26,858 bases of DNA. Origin: CAYNFH01 sp964396385 (GTDB taxonomy: Bacteria > Armatimonadota > Chthonomonadetes > Chthonomonadales > CAJBBX01). The stretch spans positions 1 through 26,858 of the forward strand of contig CAYNFH010000069.1 in the NCBI GenBank assembly GCA_964396385.1, in the 5' to 3' direction. Shown here one piece after another: positions 15,733 through 22,812 of this stretch. The number at the start of each line of letters is the position of its first letter. Position 1 is the stretch's first letter. The position numbers were made by a program, and so were the translations under genes. The notes under the pieces are model-generated. The model worked only from the letters and a program-made list of their open reading frames with translations, made no database searches and was not told the DNA's origin.

Positions 15733-16696
15733 ATATGCGCTGGCGCTCGATATTGGCGGAACCCATGCCACCGCCGCGGTGGTGGACCTGGAGACCCGAG
15801 GGGTCCTGCCGGAGAGCGTCAGCCGCCGCGACGTAGACCCGGACGGAGCGGCCGAAGCGCTCATCGATGCCTGGGCCGGTGTGGTGGCCGAGGCACATGA
15901 CCGTGCGGGGCAGCCACAGGGAATAACGCACATCGGGATTGCGATGCCGGGTCCCTTCGACTATAAGCTCGGCATCTCATACCTTCAGCACAAGTTCGCA
16001 TCACTCTACGGTCTGGACGTAGAGGAAAGGCTGCGGTGGGGCATTCAGCGTGGTGGTTCCGCCCTGATAGACTACGGCCTGGATCTGGGGCCCATCCTAT
16101 TCGCCAACGACGCCCAGGTCTACGCGCTGGGAGAGTGGTGGGCAGGCGCGGGCCGGGGGCACGACCGAGTGATAGGGCTGACACTGGGGACCGGGCTCGG
16201 CGCCGGATTCGTGGCAGGCGGCCGGATCGCGAAGGAACTAGACGACCCCGTCTCGCGCGCGGAACTCTGGTCTATGCCGTACCAGGAGGGTATCGCGGAG
16301 GACTACGTCTCCGGCCGCGCCATCCTGGCGGAGTACCGGAGGCTAACGGGGCAGGAAGCGGGCGCCCGAGAGGTCGCGACCCGGGCGGAAGCGGGGGAGG
16401 AGGCGGCGCGCGCAGCCTACCGGACCTTCGGCGCGCGTCTCGGCAGCGTGCTTCGCCCCTCCGTCCAGAGACTGCGGCCGGATTGCATCGTCGTGGGCGG
16501 CAACATCGCACGCGCCTTCCAGCTCTTCTCGGGGGCCGTGCTGGCGGAGCTTGGCCCCGGTTCGCCCATGGTAGTACCTTCTACCCTCTTCGAGGAAGCC
16601 AACCTCCTCGGCGCCGCCGCGCTCGGATTGACGGAGGACGGAAGACGGACGGATTCCGTCCTCCGTCCTCCGTCACTTCCTGAGGCAGAGCCATGA
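15710..16696 (+). CDS. ROK family sugar kinase (probable manno-/glucokinase)
   Basis: The protein has 328 residues and overlaps the isomerase stop by 11 bases. The ATP loop LDIGGTHATAAVVD (residues 13-26), catalytic block FANDAQVYALGE (Asp134) and second phosphate loop TLGTGLGAGF (158-167) are all intact, so it should be an active kinase, unlike the neighbouring ROK repressor. The ROK zinc motif (GH...CxCGxxGC) is missing; in its place is a short AELWSMPYQEGIAEDYVSG. The last 20 or so residues, from LTEDGRRT, are encoded by repeat E7. Its place between an isomerase-like gene and an alpha-mannosidase suggests it phosphorylates mannose at O6, but glucose or another hexose is possible. ATGA overlap with the GH38 gene implies coupled translation. 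Confidence 0.87.
   Translation: MKAEPGSRYALALDIGGTHATAAVVDLETRGVLPESVSRRDVDPDGAAEALIDAWAGVVAEAHDRAGQPQGITHIGIAMPGPFDYKLGISYLQHKFASLYGLDVEERLRWGIQRGGSALIDYGLDLGPILFANDAQVYALGEWWAGAGRGHDRVIGLTLGTGLGAGFVAGGRIAKELDDPVSRAELWSMPYQEGIAEDYVSGRAILAEYRRLTGQEAGAREVATRAEAGEEAARAAYRTFGARLGSVLRPSVQRLRPDCIVVGGNIARAFQLFSGAVLAELGPGSPMVVPSTLFEEANLLGAAALGLTEDGRRTDSVLRPPSLPEAEP
16628..16675. repeat. Palindromic heptamer element E7 (GACGGAA type)
   Basis: The left arm begins TTGACGGAGGACGGAAGACGG; the right arm ends in CTCCGTCCTCCGTCA. Together they fold into a near-perfect hairpin centred on CGGATTCCG. It is coding throughout, giving the kinase's C-terminal tail in the same reading phase that element E4 uses in GH76 (LTEDGRRT). 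Confidence 0.9.
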
Positions 16697-19311
16697 TTCA
16701 CGAGGTCCTCCTCGTCCACCACTCCCATACGGATATTGGCTACACCCACCCGCAGCCGGTCATCTTTGAGCTGCACCGCCGGTTTATCGACGAGGCGCTG
16801 GATCTGGCCGAGGAGTACTGCGACTGGCCGGAGGAGTGCCGGTTCAAGTGGACCTGCGAGGTTACCGGCATCACGTTGGACTGGTGGCGGCACGCGTGCG
16901 AGGCGGACCGACAGCGGTTCCTGAACGCGGTGCGCCGGGGGCAGTTCGAGGTCGCGGGGCTGGCCTGGAACATCACGCCGCTGGTGGACCATGGTATGCT
17001 GCTCAAGCTGCTGGAGCCGGTCAAGACGCTGCGGGCGTTGGGCATCCCGGTGCGCGCGGCCATGAACTCCGACGTGAACGGCTTGCCCTGGGGCATGGTC
17101 GACGCCCTGCTCGACTTCGGCATCGACGGTCTCTCCATGGCCATCAACGAGCACTACGGCTACGCCATCCAGCCCCGGCCCCGAGGCTTCTGGTGGGAGT
17201 CTCCGTCCGGTCGCAAGCTCCTGGTGTGGAACGGGCTCCAGTACTGGAACGGGGCCAACATCCACATGCGCATCCCGGAGGGCATCGCGGAAGTGCGGGA
17301 GGCGATGACCGCGTACCTGCGCGTGTGGGAGGAGCGCGGCTACCCACACAGCTTCTTCCCCATGCAGGTCACCACGCCCACCGCACCGGACAACGCCGCC
17401 CCGGACTCGCGCCTGCCCGTGTTCGTGCGGGACTGGAACGCCACCGAGCCGCCCGTGCGCCTGCGGTTGGTCACCCTCTCCGAAGTGTTCGACCGGCTTT
17501 TCGACGAGCCGCTTCCCAGCCTGCGCGGCGACTGGACGGACTGGTGGAACTTCGGCGCTGGCAGCACCGCGCGGGAGACCGCGCTGGCGCTGGAAGGGGA
17601 GCGGCTGCTGGATGCTTCCGAGCAGCTCCGCGCCTGGAACATACCTCTCGGCCGCGAAGAAGGCGGGGCTGGCTGTAGGGGCCGGGCGCCGTCCCGGCTC
17701 GTCCGGGATGAGGCCATCCGCGAGCGGGCCTACCGCGCCATCTCCCTCTACGTAGAGCACACCTGGGGCGCGGACCGCTCCGTTCGGCAGCCGCAATCCC
17801 TGGAGACCTACACGCAGCTCAACCAGAAGCTGGCCTTCGCTTACGAGGGATATGCGCTGGCGCGGATGCTCCGGCGGGACGGGCTGGACCGGCTGGCGCT
17901 GCACGCGGGCGGTGACGAGCTGACGGCGCTCTTCTACAATCCGCTGCCGTTCCCCGTCCGCCGGACACTGCAGGTGCCTGTAGCAGAGGGCGAGCTGGCA
18001 TACCTCTCGGAGCCTCGCGAGCACTTGCGCCACCGTATGGACGTGATGCTGGCCGATCTCCCCGCGCCAACAGCCAGTGATTCCGCCTCCTTCTGGACCG
18101 GCCCCATCGAGATCCCCGCGCTCGGCTATGTCGCGCTGCCTTACCGGGAGCTGCCGCGGCCGTCCGGCGGCCTCCGCGCGAACGAGGAGGGCATCGGCAA
18201 CGGGCGGCTGGAGGTCCGGATCGACCGTGAGCGCGGGGGCATCGCCTCACTCCGGCTGGACGGCGTGGAGTACGGGCGCGCGGAAGGACGCTGGCGGTTC
18301 GTCGAGCCGGTGCTGGAGCGGCCGAAAGGCGGTCAGCGCAGCGAGCTGTTCGGCCCGCTCAACTGGCGCGCGCTGGATGTGAACCAGCAGTGGAAGCCGG
18401 ACTGGGAGGCGGTCTGGGAGGGACCCTCCTGCATGAGGGAGTCTTCCCACATTCTGCTCGATGGATGCGCGGAGTACCGGCAGGCGCTGGAGCTTCCGTC
18501 GGGCGACACCGTCACGCTCATCTACCACGTCTTCCCGGACGAGCCGAGCCTGGAGCTCGCCGCGGAACTGCACCTGACTGGAAGCCGCGCCCCACAGGCG
18601 ATCTATCTCCCTTTCCCAGTAGCACTGGACCCCCAAGAGGCCCGCTGCCACTTCGAGACTGCGGGCGCGGTCGTGGAACTGGACCGGGAGCAGCTTCCCT
18701 ACAGCAGCCGGCACTATCTCACCACGCAGCGGTTCATCCGCCTCCAGGACGGCGCGCGGGGGCTCACGGTGGCCTGCCCGGACGCGCCGCTCTGGCAGGT
18801 GGGCGGCCTCACCTTCGGACGGCACAGGGAGGGTGCGGTTGCGCGCGAGGAGGCGATGCTGGCGGCCTGGCTCACCAACAACTACTGGGACGTGAACTTC
18901 TGCGCCAACCAGGCGGGCGTCGTCCGCTTCCGCTTCCGGCTGATCCCGCACCCGGCGCAGGAGCTGGCGGAATCGATCCGGCAGGCGCTGCCCTACGCGG
19001 TTGAGCCGCAGCTCCACGCCCATCGCAAGCAGGGCCCGGTCCGGAACCCGCGCGCGCAGCTCCTGGCTCTGGAACTCGGCGGCGCCATCCTGACCGGCCT
19101 GGACACCCATGGAAACGGCATTACACTCACGCTCCTGAATCCGGAGGACGTGGAGCAGTCCGTGCGGATAGGTCCCGGCGCGGCAACCTTTTCATCCGCC
19201 ACCCAGGTCACCCTTGCGGGAGAGCCTGTACGTAACCTGCCCCTAACCGACGGCCAGGCCCGCCTGGTACTGTCACCAAGAGAGTGGACGGGGATACAGG
19301 TAGACGGTTGA
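16693..19311 (+). CDS. GH38 alpha-mannosidase
   Basis: This 872-residue enzyme opens directly with the GH38 domain. VHHSHTDIGYTHPQ gives the zinc ligands His12 and Asp14, AMNSDVNGLPW gives the likely nucleophile/zinc ligand Asp127, and YVEHTWGADRS (His356) is a plausible fourth ligand. The C-terminal beta domains follow (ELTALFYNPLPFPVRRTL; GNGRLEVRIDRERGGIASL). There is no signal peptide, so it probably acts in the cytoplasm on imported manno-oligosaccharides and frees mannose for the kinase. Residues near 328-337 (CRGRAPSRL) are encoded by an inserted GC-rich palindrome. The TGA stop is the TGA of the first TTGACGG unit of element E8. Start ATG overlaps the kinase stop (ATGA). Confidence 0.92.
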   Translation: MIHEVLLVHHSHTDIGYTHPQPVIFELHRRFIDEALDLAEEYCDWPEECRFKWTCEVTGITLDWWRHACEADRQRFLNAVRRGQFEVAGLAWNITPLVDHGMLLKLLEPVKTLRALGIPVRAAMNSDVNGLPWGMVDALLDFGIDGLSMAINEHYGYAIQPRPRGFWWESPSGRKLLVWNGLQYWNGANIHMRIPEGIAEVREAMTAYLRVWEERGYPHSFFPMQVTTPTAPDNAAPDSRLPVFVRDWNATEPPVRLRLVTLSEVFDRLFDEPLPSLRGDWTDWWNFGAGSTARETALALEGERLLDASEQLRAWNIPLGREEGGAGCRGRAPSRLVRDEAIRERAYRAISLYVEHTWGADRSVRQPQSLETYTQLNQKLAFAYEGYALARMLRRDGLDRLALHAGGDELTALFYNPLPFPVRRTLQVPVAEGELAYLSEPREHLRHRMDVMLADLPAPTASDSASFWTGPIEIPALGYVALPYRELPRPSGGLRANEEGIGNGRLEVRIDRERGGIASLRLDGVEYGRAEGRWRFVEPVLERPKGGQRSELFGPLNWRALDVNQQWKPDWEAVWEGPSCMRESSHILLDGCAEYRQALELPSGDTVTLIYHVFPDEPSLELAAELHLTGSRAPQAIYLPFPVALDPQEARCHFETAGAVVELDREQLPYSSRHYLTTQRFIRLQDGARGLTVACPDAPLWQVGGLTFGRHREGAVAREEAMLAAWLTNNYWDVNFCANQAGVVRFRFRLIPHPAQELAESIRQALPYAVEPQLHAHRKQGPVRNPRAQLLALELGGAILTGLDTHGNGITLTLLNPEDVEQSVRIGPGAATFSSATQVTLAGEPVRNLPLTDGQARLVLSPREWTGIQVDG
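17674..17701. repeat. GC-rich palindrome E10 inside the GH38 gene
   Basis: TGTAGGGGCCGGG, then CGCCGT, then CCCGGCTCG: GCCGGG (17681-17686) pairs with CCCGGC (17693-17698). GTAGGGGC-led palindromes of this kind are usually intergenic repeats; here it lies in frame between two conserved regions of the enzyme. Confidence 0.5.
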
Positions 19312-19372
19312 CGGAAGACGGTTGACCGTCGGAAGCCGGACCTGCCGTGTCTCCCTCCTCCGTCTTCCGTGA
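19308..19372. repeat. Palindromic heptamer element E8 (GACGGAA type)
   Basis: The left arm TTGACGGAAGACGGTTGACCG, a core like TCGGAAGCCGGAC, and a right arm ending CTCCGTCTTCCGTGA form a diverged palindrome. It supplies the GH38 stop codon (TGA at 19309-19311) and fills most of the gap to the DUF4432 gene. Confidence 0.8.
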
Positions 19373-19395
19373 GTGCACCAAGAAGGAGAGCACCC

Positions 19396-20418
19396 ATGCC
19401 AACACTATACGGTCAATCGCTGAGTCGGCGGGAGCTGCTCGAGCGGATAGGGGACATCCGCCAGGTAGGCGGTGTGTGCCGCGTGCAGCGGACGGAGGGC
19501 GTGGAGCGCGGCCTGGAAGTAATCGAGGTGCGCACCGGGGCGGGGCTAGACTTCGACCTCCTTCCGTCCCGGGGCCTGGACATCGGCGCGGCGCTAGTCT
19601 TCGGCCGCTCTCTCGCCTGGCACTCCGCATCCGGATTCCCACTGCCGGAGCGGGTGGACGTCCGCACGCAGGAGGGGTTCCATCGCGGGTTCGGCGGGGG
19701 GCTGCTCACTACCTGCGGGCTCTCCAACGTGGGGGAGCCCTGCGAAGACGAGGGCATCGAGTACACCCAGCACGGTATGGCGATGGTTACACCTGCCTTC
19801 GACGTATGCGCCTCCGGTGAGTGGCAGGGCGACGAGTACGCGATGATGGTGCGTGGCCGCACGCGCGAGGCGGGGCTCTATGCGGACAAGCTGGAGAAGA
19901 CGCGGACGGTCACGACGAGGCTGGGCGAGGCGCGGCTGGAGCTGGAGGACGTGGTGGAGAACATCGGCGCCGCGCCCTGCGCGCTGATGATCCTGTATCA
20001 CGTGAACGTCGGCTGGCCGCTGCTCGCGCCCGGAGCAGCCATCGAAGCGCGCAGCGAGGCACGTGAAGTGGTGTTGGGGAATGGTCGCGGCTGGAACGAG
20101 GTCGCCGCTCCCTGTGCGGACTACGAGACCAACGTGATCGAGCACCGCATCGCGCCCGACGGGGACGGCATGGCGCGCGTGACGCTCCGCTCCGGCGCGA
20201 TGCGCATTGAGCTGGCTTACGATGCGGCAGCGCTGCCCCGGTTTACGCAGTGGCGGCAGTACGGCGCAGGCGACTACGTGCTCGGGCTCGAGCCAGGCAA
20301 CGTGGGCGTCCGCGGACGGGCCTGGGAACGGGCGAACGGCTCGCTGCCCATGCTGGCCCCGGGAGAGACCCGCACCTTCCGGATGAACATCTCCGCCGCG
20401 CTGGACGGAGCCGTGTAG
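19396..20418 (+). CDS. DUF4432 family protein (aldose epimerase-like)
   Basis: The 340-residue product starts at ATG 19396, which has AAGGAG 7 bases upstream; an in-frame GTG at 19369 lies in repeat E8 and has no ribosome site. LDFDLLPSRGLDIGAALVFGRSLAWHS and GFHRGFGGGLLTTCGLSNVGEP are typical of DUF4432, a group related to galactose mutarotase folds. The DUF4432 family has no settled reaction; many members sit in sugar catabolic loci, so sugar anomer conversion is plausible. Last gene of the presumed mannose operon. The C terminus (GETRTFRMNISAAL) is the normal beta-sandwich ending. Confidence 0.85.
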   Translation: MPTLYGQSLSRRELLERIGDIRQVGGVCRVQRTEGVERGLEVIEVRTGAGLDFDLLPSRGLDIGAALVFGRSLAWHSASGFPLPERVDVRTQEGFHRGFGGGLLTTCGLSNVGEPCEDEGIEYTQHGMAMVTPAFDVCASGEWQGDEYAMMVRGRTREAGLYADKLEKTRTVTTRLGEARLELEDVVENIGAAPCALMILYHVNVGWPLLAPGAAIEARSEAREVVLGNGRGWNEVAAPCADYETNVIEHRIAPDGDGMARVTLRSGAMRIELAYDAAALPRFTQWRQYGAGDYVLGLEPGNVGVRGRAWERANGSLPMLAPGETRTFRMNISAALDGAV

Positions 20419-20441
20419 AGCACGAGCATGGACATCGCCGC

Positions 20442-20494
20442 AGCAGGTGAACCGCCTCCGAGTCTGCACCTGAACACCTGAACGCCGGAACACC
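20442..20494. repeat. Tandem-unit element E9 (CACCTGAA units)
   Basis: The left part GCAGGTGAACCG, a centre with CTCCGAGTCTG, and a right part CACCTGAACACCTGAACGCC give a short inverted structure with tandem octamers. It lies between the DUF4432 gene and the TPR gene. Confidence 0.55.
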
Positions 20495-20506
20495 CTGTAA
20501 TATAAG
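20478..20506 (+). promoter_or_regulatory. Weak promoter candidate of the TPR-protease operon
   Basis: TATAAG (20501-20506; overlapping TAATAT at 20498) could be a -10. The hexamer at the -35 distance is CTGAAC (20478-20483), a poor match supplied by a CCTGAAC repeat unit of E9. RNA would start near 20513, ahead of a good GGAGG at 20530-20534. Confidence 0.35.
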
Positions 20507-20541
20507 TACATCGCAACTCTGCCCCCGACGGAGGAAATATC

Positions 20542-22812
20542 ATGCGCGCCTGGCGCAGCGCCGTCCCGCTCTTCTTCGCCCTGAGTCTCGCCTCCCCGAG
20601 TTTCGCCATCCCGGGCCAAACACCGCCGGCGCCGAAGAAGGATACCGCGGTCCATCCCACAAGCTGGGGGCACGTCACCGGCCAGGTGTACGACGCCGTG
20701 ACGGGCGCTCCCATTCAGAACGCCGCCGTCTCCGTGCAGGACCACGGCGCCTTCGCCGATGCCGGCCGCACCACCGGCAAGACAGACGAGATGGGCCGCT
20801 ACCACTGCGACGCCGTCATCGGCCGCGTCTCCTCCAATCTGGATCTGGGCAGGCTGCTCGACGGCGGGCTCATCACCCTGGTCCTGGGTGGGGCCGTCAA
20901 CGAGACCAAGCGGATCGACGTCACGCGGCTCAACGTCCGCATCACCTGTGACGGCTACAACCTGTTCGAGGGAGTGGTGCTCTGCCGCAAGTCGTCACCC
21001 TCGCACTTCGAGGTTGCCATGGAGCCGATCCTGCTGACAAGGGCGGGCTCGGACGAAGTGTCCACCACCGCGGAAGGGTGGGGCGTGGTGCGGATCGAGG
21101 AGGTGAAGATCGATCCCTCCGTAGTTCGCCCTGGGGGTAAGGCGCGCGTCACCGTGCTGGTCAAGTCGCCGCGCATCCTCAATCTGCACGACATGTCCGT
21201 AACCGCCAACTACGCGCTGACGGATAAGGAGGATAGGCGCGGCCTAAAGCCGGCCCCAAGCCCGGCGGAGGGTACGCTCGCATTCACCGGCGACATCACG
21301 GCGCCCAAGTCCAAGAACGGGGCGGTGGCGGAGGTGACGGCCTCCATCCTCAACTGCCCCTATGATGTTGCGCCGGACGGGCGGCGCGCGCGGGCGCTCA
21401 TCCAGGTGGTCCCGGAGGGGGAAGGGGACGAGGTCGCCGCGGACCGCGCGGAGGCGTACCGCCTGGAGCAGCAGGGCGACACAGAGGCCGCGGCGGAGAA
21501 GCTGAAGGCCATCTGTGGAGGCAGCCACGCCGAGCTGTGGGACTACGTTCGACTGGCGAAGCTCAGCGAGGTCCTGCACGACTCCGGGGGCACCGTCCAG
21601 GCTCTCAAGCGCGCCGTGGAGATAGCGCCCGCGAAGCCGGAGCTGGCCCGCAGCCTGGTGATGGGCGCGTATGTGTCCGCGCTGGTGGCGCAGGGCCAGG
21701 GCCAGGAGGCGGTAACCCAGTTCGATGCATCGCTGAAGGCGATGAAGGAGAAGGACAAGCCCGGCCACCTGGCTGTCCCACTGGTGGCGGCGATGGGCAG
21801 CGCCTACGTGCAGACAGGCCGCCTGACCGAGGCGGAAGCGCTGAACGAGGAGCTGCTCAAGTGGCCGGGCGCGGGGCTCTACCCGGAGACCATCGCCTTC
21901 CGCAGTTCGCTCACGCTGGCGCGCGCGCAGGCGGCGCTGAAGCGGGAACCCAACAGCGCACAGGCGCACCTGGCGTACGGCCGCGCCCTTATGGACCAGG
22001 GCCGGTGGGAAGAGGCGGCCAGCGCGGTGCAGGACGCGCTGAACATCGACCCAAACCTGGGAATCGCCCGGCGCGAACTGGCCTACGCACTCCTGCACCT
22101 GAAGGGACAGACGCCCGCCGCCGATCAGGACTTGGACGGGTCGCTCACCGCGGCGGAGGGGCAGGTGGAGTTCACCGACCCGAAGGGTAAGGTGTCGCGC
22201 AGCAAGGACTTCCACGCCTGGCACACGCTGGCCATCCTGCGGTACGTGAAGGCCTGCCGGCTGCGGTCCTCTGGGGACAGCGCGGCCAGCGCGGAGTTCG
22301 GCCGGGCGCGGGGCGCCCTGATGGAGGCGCTGAAGTGCGGCCGCAGCGGCGCGGACGTGGCAGGAGACGAGCCGGTCATACTTCTGGGCTACGCCCGCCC
22401 ACGCGTGGTGACCATCTCCGGGTTCGCCTATCCGGAGGCCAACAGCGACTTCGTGCTCATGGACAGCCTGGAGGGCCTGGAAGCCAAGCCGAACGACTAC
22501 CTGGCCGAGTACAACCTGGGAACCGCGCTCATCGATCTGGGCGAGCCAGCGCTGGCGCGTCAGCCCATTGAGCGGGCGCTGGCCCTCAAGCCGGACTTTG
22601 TGGAAGCAAAGTACGCGAGAGCGCTGGTGGAGCTGAACTCCGGAGAGCGCGACGCAGCCCTGGCGGACCTGCGGGCCGTGGTGAAGCGCAACCCCCGGCA
22701 CAGCCACGCCAACCTCACGCTCGCCAGGCTCTATACGGAGGACGGCGACATGGCCTCCGCCTCCGTCTGCCTCGCCGCCCACGCCGCCGTGTACGGGACA
22801 ACGGCCCAATGA
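20542..22812 (+). CDS. Secreted TPR-repeat protein with carboxypeptidase-regulatory-like domain
   Basis: The 756-residue protein has GGAGG 7 bases before its ATG and a clear signal peptide (AVPLFFALSLASPSFA). Residues about 40-150 read as a carboxypeptidase regulatory-like beta-sandwich (GHVTGQVYDAVTGAPIQNAAVSV, TDEMGRYHC). A second beta-rich part follows (RPGGKARVTVLV), then from about 290 tetratricopeptide-like repeats (AEAYRLEQQGDTEAAAEKL; LAYGRALMDQGRWEEAASAV; YNLGTALIDLGEPALARQPI; YARALVELNSGERDAALADL). It is probably an exported scaffold for protein contacts. Its stop overlaps the next gene's ATG (ATGA), so it is likely made in step with the M48 protease and may act with it. Confidence 0.85.
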   Translation: MRAWRSAVPLFFALSLASPSFAIPGQTPPAPKKDTAVHPTSWGHVTGQVYDAVTGAPIQNAAVSVQDHGAFADAGRTTGKTDEMGRYHCDAVIGRVSSNLDLGRLLDGGLITLVLGGAVNETKRIDVTRLNVRITCDGYNLFEGVVLCRKSSPSHFEVAMEPILLTRAGSDEVSTTAEGWGVVRIEEVKIDPSVVRPGGKARVTVLVKSPRILNLHDMSVTANYALTDKEDRRGLKPAPSPAEGTLAFTGDITAPKSKNGAVAEVTASILNCPYDVAPDGRRARALIQVVPEGEGDEVAADRAEAYRLEQQGDTEAAAEKLKAICGGSHAELWDYVRLAKLSEVLHDSGGTVQALKRAVEIAPAKPELARSLVMGAYVSALVAQGQGQEAVTQFDASLKAMKEKDKPGHLAVPLVAAMGSAYVQTGRLTEAEALNEELLKWPGAGLYPETIAFRSSLTLARAQAALKREPNSAQAHLAYGRALMDQGRWEEAASAVQDALNIDPNLGIARRELAYALLHLKGQTPAADQDLDGSLTAAEGQVEFTDPKGKVSRSKDFHAWHTLAILRYVKACRLRSSGDSAASAEFGRARGALMEALKCGRSGADVAGDEPVILLGYARPRVVTISGFAYPEANSDFVLMDSLEGLEAKPNDYLAEYNLGTALIDLGEPALARQPIERALALKPDFVEAKYARALVELNSGERDAALADLRAVVKRNPRHSHANLTLARLYTEDGDMASASVCLAAHAAVYGTTAQ

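Noticed and set aside
16417..18033. Long minus-strand frame of 538 codons
   Set aside because: Antisense to the ROK kinase and GH38 genes, with no recognisable domain; long shadow frames are expected at high GC. The same holds for 2023-3054 and 21244-22809 on the minus strand.
19369..19395. GTG start for the DUF4432 gene
   Set aside because: It begins in repeat E8, has no ribosome site, and adds residues unlike the family; ATG 19396 has AAGGAG.
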